Below are positions 37,051-46,082 of a stretch of DNA of 64,000 bases, in pieces. The notes under the pieces were generated by a model. That model was not told the origin of the DNA and made no database searches. It worked only from the letters and a program-made list of their open reading frames with translations. The DNA is taken from positions 248,001 to 312,000 of the forward strand of contig NZ_MVBD01000003.1 in the NCBI RefSeq assembly GCF_002000055.1. Reading direction: 5' to 3'. Source of the DNA: Marinicella sediminis. GTDB taxonomy: Bacteria; Pseudomonadota; Gammaproteobacteria; Xanthomonadales; Marinicellaceae. The position numbers and the translations under genes were made by a program. The first letter of the stretch is position 1, and the number at the start of each line of letters is the position of its first letter.

Positions 37051-39183
37051 ATGAACAAACTGCTTTTATGTGTACTGATTCTGTTTGCTGAATCATTGTA
37101 TTCAACCAGTGCTGCAACGCAGCTGCCAGGCGCTTCACTGTCTGCTACATTTCACGGCTGGAGCGTTGATGTGGAAGGCGAAGTGGCTGTTGTGGGAGCA
37201 CCTTTGGGGTGGGTATCTGTGGGAGACGGTAGTGACCGGGCTGGTGCGGTCTATGTTTATCGGCAGCAGACCGGAGAATGGACCCTGGAACAGGTCCTTA
37301 ATCCGACTGATTTGGCAGCTGGAGATCAGTTTGGAGATTCTGTGCGGATACATCAAGGCCGGATTGTGGTGTCAGCACCTTATCATGACCCGGTTATAAA
37401 CAATGTGGTAACAGAAGATGCCGGTGTTGTTTATGTGTTTGAGTACCGCAACAGCGAATGGACCCAAACCAGTCAGATCATTCGACCCAATGCAAAAGCC
37501 AATGACTGGTTTGGTAAACAATTGACAGTGGGTGTTGACCGGATTTTCATATCGGCGCTTGAATTGGGCATGCCGGCCGACCAACAACGGGGTGCCATTC
37601 ATGTCTATGACCTGGTGGCAGGTGAGTGGACGGAGACGGCAGTCATCAGAAATGATCTGCCTTATGAGACAGGAGGTCTGTTGGGTAGCTGGCCCATGAG
37701 TTATCACCAGGGTCAACTGGCTGCCGCAGTCAACACTTTTCAAATGGATCAATACACAGGATATGTTCATGTGTATACCGAAGAGCAGGACAATTGGATG
37801 TTGCAACAAGTCATCAGCAGCCCCGATGGTATGCCAGGTGATTTCTTTGGTGCCAGTGTCAGTGTATTTAGCGATCACTTGCTGGTCGGGGCGTCCGCGG
37901 AGACAGGCAGCAATGGTGAAAGTCAGGCTGGAGCGGCGTATGTGTTCCAAAAAATCGGCGAACAATGGAGCCTGAGTCAGAAGCTGACAGCCAGGGTTGC
38001 CGATGAGAGCGATAATTTTGGTATTGAAGTCGTGATGGCAGATGAGCAATTGATCATTGGACAGAGGCATACTGGCACTGATGAAAACAACATCAATGGT
38101 CAGGTGTATGTATACAACCAGGAAGACTCTGGTTGGCAGCTTGTAAGGGTGATCAAAGCGGATACGGATACCAATCATGATGATTTTGGGCAGGCCCTGG
38201 GGTTGGATCATGATCGTCTGGTGGTTGGAGCTCCTTTTTCCTCCAGCCGGCAAGGCATGGCCTATGTGTATGACATCCAGCCCAATGCCGAACGCTTCAC
38301 ATTAAATGAAGGACTCAATGGTAACTGGTACAACCTGGAGACGCAGGGACAGGGCTTGTTTTTTGATGTCCGGCCGGAGCATGATTATGCCTATGCCGGT
38401 TGGTTCACTTATGACACCATGCCGGTCAGCGCTGGTGGAGACATCGGTGATGCCGGACACCGCTGGTTGGTGGGTAACGGTTTAATCAACCAAAGCACCC
38501 AATCAATCAGTTTTGATTTGTTGTACGCCGCCGGTGGTTTGTTTGACAACAACCAAGCGGTGATCGGCCCAGCGGTTAATCCATATGGATCCATGACGGT
38601 GGTGTTTGATGGTTGTGACCAGGCACAGGTCAGCTATCAGATACCATCGCAAAACCTGTCAGGCCAATTCACCATCAACCGGCCGGTGAACAGCGGTTCG
38701 GCGGTGTGTCAGGATTTCGCCAGTGGCAGTCTGGATCAATCACCTGATGTTTTTGATCAACGATTAACTGGTCACTGGTATAACCCGGACACCAGTGGTC
38801 AGGGCATGTTCATCGACCAGTTCTACGGGACCGATGCGGCGTTCTTGGGCTGGTTTACTTTTGACACCATGGATGCGGCCGATACCCCAGCGGCTCAGGT
38901 GGGTGCCAATGGTCAACGCTGGCTGGTTGGAGCTGGCCAGGTTGATGACATGAATCCGGCGGTGTTGAATTATCAATTGTATTACACCTCGGGGGGCTAT
39001 TTTGATGATCCGGCAGAAGTGAGCCTAGAAGGGGCCAACGGTTATGGCACCCTGCGCATTGAATTTCTGGACTGTGCCCATGCCGCTGTGTCATATGAGG
39101 TGCCGGCAGTTGGCGTGGCTGGCCAGTTTGAGATGATCAGGTTGTTCACTCAAGCCAGCGAACTATGTCCTGACATCAGGTAA
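37051..39183 (+). CDS. Secreted FG-GAP-like propeller protein with two C-terminal W-Y-N modules
   Basis: A 710-residue protein. The ATG at 37051 follows GAGG and starts a signal peptide (LLLCVLILFAESLYSTSAA). Residues 25-420 hold repeats of the FG-GAP type (WSVDVEGEVAVVGAP, DQFGDSVRIHQGRIVVSAPYH, DFFGASVSVFSDHLLVGAS). Residues about 425-570 and 575-710 are two copies of a module starting LNGNWYNLETQGQGLFFD and LTGHWYNPDTSGQGMFID, each ending in a Q-V-SYE/Q-IP strand pair. Role unknown, probably surface adhesion or binding. Confidence 0.82.
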   Translation: MNKLLLCVLILFAESLYSTSAATQLPGASLSATFHGWSVDVEGEVAVVGAPLGWVSVGDGSDRAGAVYVYRQQTGEWTLEQVLNPTDLAAGDQFGDSVRIHQGRIVVSAPYHDPVINNVVTEDAGVVYVFEYRNSEWTQTSQIIRPNAKANDWFGKQLTVGVDRIFISALELGMPADQQRGAIHVYDLVAGEWTETAVIRNDLPYETGGLLGSWPMSYHQGQLAAAVNTFQMDQYTGYVHVYTEEQDNWMLQQVISSPDGMPGDFFGASVSVFSDHLLVGASAETGSNGESQAGAAYVFQKIGEQWSLSQKLTARVADESDNFGIEVVMADEQLIIGQRHTGTDENNINGQVYVYNQEDSGWQLVRVIKADTDTNHDDFGQALGLDHDRLVVGAPFSSSRQGMAYVYDIQPNAERFTLNEGLNGNWYNLETQGQGLFFDVRPEHDYAYAGWFTYDTMPVSAGGDIGDAGHRWLVGNGLINQSTQSISFDLLYAAGGLFDNNQAVIGPAVNPYGSMTVVFDGCDQAQVSYQIPSQNLSGQFTINRPVNSGSAVCQDFASGSLDQSPDVFDQRLTGHWYNPDTSGQGMFIDQFYGTDAAFLGWFTFDTMDAADTPAAQVGANGQRWLVGAGQVDDMNPAVLNYQLYYTSGGYFDDPAEVSLEGANGYGTLRIEFLDCAHAAVSYEVPAVGVAGQFEMIRLFTQASELCPDIR

Positions 39184-39207
39184 TCCTGACGCACCATCGG
39201 TTTCCAA

Positions 39208-39235
39208 AGCCTGTCACTGTGTGGCAGGCTTTTTT
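39208..39235 (+). terminator. Rho-independent terminator after the FG-GAP/WYN gene
   Basis: AGCCTGTCAC pairs with GTGGCAGGCT (one mismatch) around a 3-base loop and is followed by six T. It ends the transcript 25 bases after the stop codon. Confidence 0.9.
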
Positions 39236-39355
39236 CATGTCAGTTTGATCTGCATCATGGTTTAACCCTTTTGCGTCCAGTTCTTGGCTATTTACCTGTT
39301 TTGTACATGGGCCTCAGGTATAATAACGAACGTTTGAACGATCAAAAAATAGAAC

Positions 39356-40939
39356 TTGAAAGAATTTGACTACATTGTGGTTGGTGCCGGCTCAGCCGGC
39401 TGTGTGTTGGCCAACCGGTTATCCGCCGATCAAAACAACCGGGTGCTGCTGATCGAAGCAGGCAGTACTGATTGGAACCCATTGATTCATATGCCAGCCG
39501 GCCTGGCCAAGCTGGTAGGCATCAAATCCATCAACTGGGGGTATGACACCGCACCTGAACCACAGCTCAATAACCGTCGGTTGTACTGGCCGCGGGGTAA
39601 GGTGCTGGGTGGTTCATCATCGATCAATGCCATGTGCTATTGTCGTGGGCATCGCAAGGATTATGACTTGTGGGAAAGCATGGGTAATCCGGGTTGGGGC
39701 AGTAAAGATGTGCTGCCTTACTTCATGAAGAGTGAAAATAATCAACGTCTGCAGAATGAATTTCACAGTGGTGACGGCTTGCTGTGGGTGTCGGATCATA
39801 TATACACCAACCCCCTGAGTGATGTTTTTCTGGCTGCGGCTGAAGAGGTGGGCTATGACCGCACAGATGACTTCAACGGACTCAGACAAAGGGGTTTTGG
39901 GTATTATCAGGTGACCCAAAAGAATGGCCAGCGGCACTCCACAGCCCAGGCGTTCCTGAAACCCGCAAAAAAACGTGACAATCTGACCGTCTGGACCAAA
40001 ACCATGGCTGAACAAGTGATCCTGACCGGTAAAAAAGCCACCGGGCTGCGGGTGAGAAAGGGCGGCCAGTCAATGGCTGTCAAAGCCACCAAAGAAGTGA
40101 TCCTCTCAGGTGGTGCGATCAACTCGCCACAATTGTTGATGCTGTCAGGCATTGGCCAGGCTGACGAACTGGCGGTACATGGCATTGATTGTGTTCATGA
40201 ATTGCCCGGTGTGGGTAAAAATCTGCAGGACCACCTGGATGTTTGTCTGGTTCAGCGGTGTACCCAGAAAATCACCTATGATACCGTCAGCGAAGTGCTT
40301 TCCGGTTTGAAGTATTATTTGTTTAAAGAAGGACCTGGTACCAGTAACGTGGCTGAAGCGGGTGGTTTCTGGCAAAGCCCGCAGGCCCAAGATGACCGGC
40401 CTGATTTGCAATTTCATTTTGTACCGGCAATGCTGGATGATCATGGACGCAACCGCCTGAAAGGCAGTGGTTATACCCTTCATATGTGTGTGTTGCGCCC
40501 GGAAAGCCGGGGACAGATCACCCTGAAATCCACTGATCCGGCTGAACATCCGCAGATTGAAGCCAACTACCTGAGTGCTGAGCAGGATCTGCAACTGATG
40601 ATCGAAGGTTTTAAAATTCAGCGCCGTATTTTTGGTGCTGGATCGTTCGATCCTTTTCGTGATGAAGAAATCTTCCCCGGCAGTGAGGTGCAGACCGACG
40701 AGCAGATCACGGAATTCATCCGAAATAAAGCCGAATCCATTTACCATCCCATCGGTACCTGCAAAATGGGCAGCGATGACATGGCTGTGGTTGATCACAA
40801 TCTGCAGGTTCATGGGATTGAAGGTTTGCGGGTGGTGGATGCCTCAGCCATGCCGACCCTGGTATCTGGCAACACCAATGCACCAACCATCATGATGGCC
40901 GAAAAAATCAGCGATGTGATCCTTGGTGAAAGCCACTGA
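39356..40939 (+). CDS. GMC-family FAD oxidoreductase (choline-dehydrogenase-like)
   Basis: A 527-residue protein. The FAD motif VVGAGSAGCVLANRLS opens it, then GKVLGGSSSINAM (GMC signature 1), GGAINSPQLLMLSGIG (signature 2), and the C-terminal YHPIGTCKMG with the catalytic His. The start is TTG at 39356: an in-frame stop TAG lies two codons upstream and no ATG precedes the FAD motif. A TATAAT at 39319-39324 could be its -10. It oxidises an alcohol with FAD; choline is not proven. The permease gene begins directly after its stop. Confidence 0.92.
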   Translation: MKEFDYIVVGAGSAGCVLANRLSADQNNRVLLIEAGSTDWNPLIHMPAGLAKLVGIKSINWGYDTAPEPQLNNRRLYWPRGKVLGGSSSINAMCYCRGHRKDYDLWESMGNPGWGSKDVLPYFMKSENNQRLQNEFHSGDGLLWVSDHIYTNPLSDVFLAAAEEVGYDRTDDFNGLRQRGFGYYQVTQKNGQRHSTAQAFLKPAKKRDNLTVWTKTMAEQVILTGKKATGLRVRKGGQSMAVKATKEVILSGGAINSPQLLMLSGIGQADELAVHGIDCVHELPGVGKNLQDHLDVCLVQRCTQKITYDTVSEVLSGLKYYLFKEGPGTSNVAEAGGFWQSPQAQDDRPDLQFHFVPAMLDDHGRNRLKGSGYTLHMCVLRPESRGQITLKSTDPAEHPQIEANYLSAEQDLQLMIEGFKIQRRIFGAGSFDPFRDEEIFPGSEVQTDEQITEFIRNKAESIYHPIGTCKMGSDDMAVVDHNLQVHGIEGLRVVDASAMPTLVSGNTNAPTIMMAEKISDVILGESH

Positions 40940-41863
40940 ATGATCAGCCTGGTGGTCAGGAGGTTGCTGTGGGGTATTCCCGTACTGTGGCTGATCCTGA
41001 CCCTGACTTTCTTTTTGCTCAGGGCAGCACCCGGTGGTCCCTTTGATCAGGAGCGCCAACTCAGCCCTCAGGTAGAACAACTGATCAACAGCAAATACCG
41101 CCTCGACCAACCGCTGAGTGAACAATACCTGAGCTACCTGAGTGATTTATTACAGGGCGATCTGGGGCCTTCTTTTCAATACGCTGATTTCACCGTCAAT
41201 GAACTGATCTCATTGGGTTTGCCGGTTTCGCTGGAATTGGGCTTTTATGCCTTGCTGCTGGCTTTGTTGCTGGGTGTTGGTCTTGGATTGGTGGCCGCAG
41301 CTCAGGCCAATCGCTGGCCTGATCTGGTTGCTATGCTGGTGGCGGTGATCGGTATCAGCACACCCAATTTCGTGATTGCGCCATTACTGATCCTGGGACT
41401 GTCTGTTCACGCGGGTTGGCTACCGGTGGGAGGCTGGGGAGATGGTCAGTGGCAGCATTTGATTTTGCCGGTTCTCACTTTGAGTTTACCGTTTATAGCC
41501 GCCGTGGCCCGCATCACCCGAAGTGCCGTGTTAGAGGTGATGAGTCAGCCATTCATACAAACAGCCAGGGCGAAGGGTTTGTCCGCCAGTCATGTGTTGT
41601 TCAAACATGGTCTGCGTCCGGCCATGCTGCCAGTGGTCAGCTACCTGGGCCCGGCGGCAGTTGGTTTGATGACTGGTTCGGTGGTGATAGAACAGATTTT
41701 TGGTTTGCCTGGAATGGGTCGTTATTTTGTTCAGGGTGCTCTGAACCGCGATTATACCCTGGTGCTGGGTGTGGTGCTGGTGATTGGCTTGATGATGTTG
41801 TTGTTTAATTTGCTGGTGGACTTACTTTACCGGCTGATCGATCCGCGGGTGGCCAGCCGATGA
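40940..41863 (+). CDS. Peptide ABC transporter permease (DppB/OppB family)
   Basis: A 307-residue inner-membrane protein with about six helices. It opens VVRRLLWGIPVLWLILTLTFFLLRAAPGGPF, and has the EAA-like loop IQTARAKGLSASHVLFKHGLRPAMLPVVS, diagnostic for OppB/DppB. It imports or exports oligopeptides with its OppC partner. The start follows the GMC stop without a gap. It overlaps the next permease by ATGA. Confidence 0.95.
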   Translation: MISLVVRRLLWGIPVLWLILTLTFFLLRAAPGGPFDQERQLSPQVEQLINSKYRLDQPLSEQYLSYLSDLLQGDLGPSFQYADFTVNELISLGLPVSLELGFYALLLALLLGVGLGLVAAAQANRWPDLVAMLVAVIGISTPNFVIAPLLILGLSVHAGWLPVGGWGDGQWQHLILPVLTLSLPFIAAVARITRSAVLEVMSQPFIQTARAKGLSASHVLFKHGLRPAMLPVVSYLGPAAVGLMTGSVVIEQIFGLPGMGRYFVQGALNRDYTLVLGVVLVIGLMMLLFNLLVDLLYRLIDPRVASR

Positions 41864-42660
41864 AACTGAAACTGGGCATATGGATGTTGGTGATGGTGAA
41901 TCTGCTGATCTGGTTGGGGCCGTTCTTCACTGTTCTGGACCCGGAAACCATCCATTGGGATCACATGGCAGTGAAACCTGATCAGACATTTTGGCTGGGT
42001 ACTGATGTGATGGGCCGGGATTTATTCATCAGGACATTGTTGGGTGGGCAGGTATCCATTCTGGTTGGATTGGTGGCCAGCATGGTCAGTGTGTTCATTG
42101 GTGTGCTGTATGGCATGCTGGCTGGCTTTGTTGGTGGGCGTACAGATGCCATCATGATGCGTCTTGTGGATGTCTTGTATGCCTTGCCGTTTTTGTTTTT
42201 GGTGATCCTGTTATTGGTGTTCTTCGGTCAGCAGCTGTGGTTGTTGTTTGTCGCCATCGGTTGTTATTTGTGGCTGGACATGGCGCGCATTGTTCGGGGT
42301 CAGACGATGATGCTTAAACAACAGGCCTTTGTTGAATCGGCTGTGGCCCTTGGGCAGTCACAGGTGGTCATTTTACGGCGGCATGTGCTGCCTAACCTTA
42401 TGGGCGTGGTGCTGGTTTATGCCACACTGATCATTCCTCAGGTGATCATGATTGAATCGTTTCTCAGCTTTCTGGGTCTGGGTGTGCAGGAGCCGATGAC
42501 TTCCTGGGGAGCGCTGGTCAATGAGGGAGCCGGAAACATGGAGCTGGCGCCCTGGGCTTTGCTTTTTCCTGCTTTATTTTTGTCCTTTACACTGGTAGGA
42601 TTCAACTTGCTGGGAGATGGGTTGCGGGATCGCTGGGACCCCTCTTGCCAAAAACAATAA
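41860..42660 (+). CDS. Peptide ABC transporter permease (DppC/OppC family)
   Basis: A 266-residue membrane protein: FWLGTDVMGRDLFIRTLLGGQVSILVGL is the OppC signature, and VESAVALGQSQVVILRRHVLPNLMG is the EAA loop that docks the ATPase. The coupling with the upstream permease by ATGA shows that both halves of the pore are made together. Confidence 0.95.
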   Translation: MKLKLGIWMLVMVNLLIWLGPFFTVLDPETIHWDHMAVKPDQTFWLGTDVMGRDLFIRTLLGGQVSILVGLVASMVSVFIGVLYGMLAGFVGGRTDAIMMRLVDVLYALPFLFLVILLLVFFGQQLWLLFVAIGCYLWLDMARIVRGQTMMLKQQAFVESAVALGQSQVVILRRHVLPNLMGVVLVYATLIIPQVIMIESFLSFLGLGVQEPMTSWGALVNEGAGNMELAPWALLFPALFLSFTLVGFNLLGDGLRDRWDPSCQKQ

Positions 42661-42681
42661 TTTGCCAGGAATGAGAGCCCC

Positions 42682-44400
42682 ATGAGCCATGCCGACAACC
42701 AAGCACTGCTGAACATCAAACAATTATCGGTTGATTTCAACACCGATGAAGGCAGGACTCAGGCGGTCAGTGATCTTGATCTGGTCATTCAGCCGGGCCA
42801 AACGGTGGGGTTGGTCGGGGAAAGTGGTTCCGGAAAGTCGGTGACCGCATTATCCATCCTGGGCCTCATAAAGCAACCACCGGGCCGCATTACCAGTGGT
42901 CAGATTTGGTTTGGCGGGCAAGACCTGCTGACTTTGTCTGAAAAGCAATTGCGACCCATTCGGGGAAATGACATCTCGATGGTTTTTCAAGAGCCCATGA
43001 CCTCACTGAATCCGGTTTTTCGGGTTGGGTATCAGATTGCTGAGGTGTTGCGGCTGCATCAAAAACTGAGTAAAAAAGCCGCCTGGCAGCGGACCATTGA
43101 GCTGCTTGATTGGGTGGGTATACCAGAACCCCATGTACGGGTCAGGAGCTACCCCCATGAATTGTCTGGTGGTCAGAAACAACGGGTGATGATCGCCATG
43201 GCGATTGCCTGTGAACCCCAATTGCTGATCTGTGATGAGCCCACCACGGCGCTGGATGTGACGATTCAACAACAGGTATTGAACCTGTTGCAGGATTTGC
43301 AGCGCCAGATGGGCATGAGCATGTTGTTCATCACCCATGACTTGGGTGTGATTGCCGATCTGGCAGATGAAGTGGTGGTGATGTACCGCAGCCAGAAAGT
43401 GGAACAAGCCAGCACTCGAAGTATTTTTTCCGGAGCCAGACATCCTTACAGCAAAGGCTTGCTGGCGTGTCGTCCTAAACTGCATGACAACCCTGGTCGC
43501 TTGTTGACCGTGGGTGATTACATGAGTGCCGATGGGCGGGAATTAGAACCGTCTGCTGAACAGCTTAAACCACAACAGAAAATCGATAAATCAGGGCAGC
43601 CTGTCTTGCTTGATGTGCGGGAATTGGCCACGCATTTTGTCCAAAAAAGCGGCTGGCTCCAACCTAAAAAACCACCCATCAAGGCCGTTGATGGTGTGAG
43701 TTTTACCGTCAGAAAAGGCGAAACCCTTGGTCTGGTTGGCGAATCAGGTTGTGGTAAAACCACCCTGGGCCGGACCATTTTGAGGTTACAGCAAGCCACA
43801 GCAGGCTCGGTCAGTTTCGATGGTATAGAGGTGTTTGATCAGTCGCCTGCACAGCTGCGTAAACTGCGTTCGCGCATGCAAATCATCTTCCAGGATCCGT
43901 ATGGCTCACTGAATCCCCGGATGCCCGTAGGCCGGGCGGTGATGGAACCCATACAGTTGCACCAAAGTCAGCTGAACAGATCCCGGCAGGATGATCAGGT
44001 TTGCGAATTGTTTGTCCAGGTGGGGCTCAATCCTGACCAGCGACATCGCTATCCCCATGAGTTTTCCGGCGGTCAGCGACAGCGGATTGCCATTGCCAGG
44101 GCATTGGCGGTGGACCCGGAATTCATCATCTGTGATGAATCGGTGTCGGCCCTAGATGTTTCTGTGCAGGCTCAGGTGCTGAATCTTCTTTTGGATTTAC
44201 AGGAGCAACGTGGCCTGACTTACATTTTCATTTCACATGACCTGTCGGTGGTGAATTTCATTGCTGACCGGGTGGGAGTGATGAATCAGGGTCGGTTGGT
44301 GGAGCTGGACACCGCAGAAAACATCTACCGCAATCCGCAAAATCCTTACACCCAACAGCTGTTGGATGCCATACCCAAAGGCAGACCTGAATGGTCATGA
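42682..44400 (+). CDS. Fused peptide ABC transporter ATPase (OppD-OppF type)
   Basis: A 572-residue protein with two complete nucleotide-binding domains. The first (about 10-265) has [16 protein letters not shown] and [10 protein letters not shown]. The second (about 300-570) has [15 protein letters not shown] and [10 protein letters not shown]. Each half ends in the oligopeptide-transporter extension ([24 protein letters not shown]). It powers the two permeases above. Notably no substrate-binding protein gene is adjacent. Confidence 0.95.
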   Translation: MSHADNQALLNIKQLSVDFNTDEGRTQAVSDLDLVIQPGQTVGLVGESGSGKSVTALSILGLIKQPPGRITSGQIWFGGQDLLTLSEKQLRPIRGNDISMVFQEPMTSLNPVFRVGYQIAEVLRLHQKLSKKAAWQRTIELLDWVGIPEPHVRVRSYPHELSGGQKQRVMIAMAIACEPQLLICDEPTTALDVTIQQQVLNLLQDLQRQMGMSMLFITHDLGVIADLADEVVVMYRSQKVEQASTRSIFSGARHPYSKGLLACRPKLHDNPGRLLTVGDYMSADGRELEPSAEQLKPQQKIDKSGQPVLLDVRELATHFVQKSGWLQPKKPPIKAVDGVSFTVRKGETLGLVGESGCGKTTLGRTILRLQQATAGSVSFDGIEVFDQSPAQLRKLRSRMQIIFQDPYGSLNPRMPVGRAVMEPIQLHQSQLNRSRQDDQVCELFVQVGLNPDQRHRYPHEFSGGQRQRIAIARALAVDPEFIICDESVSALDVSVQAQVLNLLLDLQEQRGLTYIFISHDLSVVNFIADRVGVMNQGRLVELDTAENIYRNPQNPYTQQLLDAIPKGRPEWS

Positions 44401-44906
44401 AACTGATAAAACCCGAAGTTCGCTATCAGGCCAGTTACGACGCCTATGTTAAAGAGTTGGGAAATGAATCCAGGCATCCTTTCCCACTGGATTTCGATCA
44501 CCGTGATTTTCCCGCCTTACTGGACAAGATCAGGCATTATGAAACCAGTGATGATTTGCCTGAACCTTTTGAGCCCAGCAGCACGTTCTGGCTGGTGGAA
44601 GGTGATGAGATCCTTGGCATGTCAAACCTGCGACACCGCCTGAATGAAACATTACGGGATTCAGGCGGGCACATCGGCTTGGGCATCAGGCCTTCGAAAC
44701 GTGGTCTGGGACTGGGTTCTGAATTGTTGGGGCTGACAGTAGAGCAAGCCCATCAAAAAGGCATCACACAGGTGCATGTGCACTGTTATGCAGACAATCA
44801 GGCCTCCGCCAATATGATCAAAGCCTGTGGTGGAGAGCTTGAATCAAGCACCGCAGATGGTGACCGACAAGTTCTGCGGTTTTTGATCACCCAACCGGTT
44901 GATTGA
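44397..44906 (+). CDS. GNAT-family acetyltransferase in the peptide-transport operon
   Basis: A 169-residue GNAT protein: [38 protein letters not shown] (acetyl-CoA loop R-G-L-G-L-G), and [16 protein letters not shown]. The ATG at 44397 overlaps the ATPase stop as ATGA; the ATG at 44391 is an alternative. It may acetylate an imported peptide or antimetabolite, an inference from context only. Confidence 0.88.
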   Translation: MKLIKPEVRYQASYDAYVKELGNESRHPFPLDFDHRDFPALLDKIRHYETSDDLPEPFEPSSTFWLVEGDEILGMSNLRHRLNETLRDSGGHIGLGIRPSKRGLGLGSELLGLTVEQAHQKGITQVHVHCYADNQASANMIKACGGELESSTADGDRQVLRFLITQPVD

Positions 44907-44932
44907 TTATTTTGGTCCTGGCTGTTAGTACT

Positions 44933-46066
44933 TTAACCCCACACAGCCTGAAACAGGCGCAGGAAATTCATCCCCAATACGTTCTCAATCAACCGATCTG
45001 AGTGTCCCCGTTTGTGTAAACGCCAGGCAATCATGTCCATGCGGCGTTCTGAATTGAGTTGTGGAATGAAAGGTGGCCGGTTGGGGGTTTCCCCGGGTGC
45101 TGAGATGCCGGCGGCCTGTCTTCTCAGTACTTCCTGGCGGATCGATTCGCGGTACTCTGGGGTGTCATTGATTGGTTTGATGCCCTGATCGGTGCCAATG
45201 CCTACATGTTCTTCGCCACACACTTTGAGGGCGTGTTCTATGTGACCAATCACTGTGTCGGCACCAATTTCATGTTCCCCACCTTCCAAAAATGGCATCA
45301 GATAGACCCCGAACACACCGCCTTGATCTGCCAGTGATTTGAGGTCTTCGTCGTCGTTGTTTCTTGGGTGTTGATACAACGAGTTGCAACCACTGTGGGT
45401 GATCGCCACCGGTTGTTTGCTGTGCTTCATGGTTTGTTGTACTGTGGCTTTGGCGGCATGCGATAAGTCGATCAATACCCGTTCGGCATTCATCTGTTCA
45501 ATGCCCTGGTATCCCAATGGACTGACCCCTTGGGCATTTTCGACAAGACAGCCATCAGCAAAATCACTGCGGCTGTTATAGCTCATCTGCATGATGCGTA
45601 TCCCCAGGTTGCTGAATACCGATACGTTTTCAACCGTACCTTCAAACATCTCCGTGGACTGAAAGCCCATGATCAGACCCAGCTGTTGCTGCTTTTTGGC
45701 TTGCAGTAAATCCTCCACAGTACGGACCACCCTCACCTGTTCAGGGTAGCGGTTGGCCCAATCAAGACAAGAGGAAACATTCTTCACAGCCTGTTTAAAA
45801 TCAGATCCCGGATACGTCACGGTCTCGTTGATGGCGGTGATGCCCGATTGACGGATGACTTTCAGGAATTCTTCCAGCTCCTCTGCCGGGGTATCCACCA
45901 AGCCTCTGACGGCAAAGCCCAGGCCGTCAATCACCAGCTTATTGTGATACGGTGCCCAGCTTTGTGCCGACTGGTCACTCATGGCCAGACTCTGAGCCGG
46001 TTTCAGGGCACTGGCGGCGATGAGCGAAGAATAGGTCAGAAATGTGCGTCTGTTGATGTCTGTCAT
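44933..46066 (-). CDS. M19 (renal dipeptidase-like) protein with Tat signal and incomplete metal site
   Basis: A 377-residue protein. The N-terminus carries a twin-arginine signal (INRRTFLTYSS). M19 landmarks are LIMGFQSTEMF, IMQMSYNSRSDFADGC, VLIDLSHA, VAITHSGCNSLYQHPRNNDDEDLKSLADQGGVFGV and HVGIGTDQG. The normal first metal pair H-x-D after VIDG is replaced here by GLGF, and the bridging Glu of the G-x-EG motif is not in place. The two later His residues remain. It may bind a single zinc or act on a different substrate. It lies 16 bases after the amidohydrolase-RidA gene on the same strand. Confidence 0.85.
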   Translation of the reverse strand: MTDINRRTFLTYSSLIAASALKPAQSLAMSDQSAQSWAPYHNKLVIDGLGFAVRGLVDTPAEELEEFLKVIRQSGITAINETVTYPGSDFKQAVKNVSSCLDWANRYPEQVRVVRTVEDLLQAKKQQQLGLIMGFQSTEMFEGTVENVSVFSNLGIRIMQMSYNSRSDFADGCLVENAQGVSPLGYQGIEQMNAERVLIDLSHAAKATVQQTMKHSKQPVAITHSGCNSLYQHPRNNDDEDLKSLADQGGVFGVYLMPFLEGGEHEIGADTVIGHIEHALKVCGEEHVGIGTDQGIKPINDTPEYRESIRQEVLRRQAAGISAPGETPNRPPFIPQLNSERRMDMIAWRLHKRGHSDRLIENVLGMNFLRLFQAVWG

Positions 46067-46082
46067 GTGGTCTCTCACTGAT

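Noticed and set aside
37372-38253. 293-codon minus-strand ORF within the FG-GAP/WYN gene
   Set aside because: Antisense to a well-formed secreted protein; composition explained by the opposite frame.
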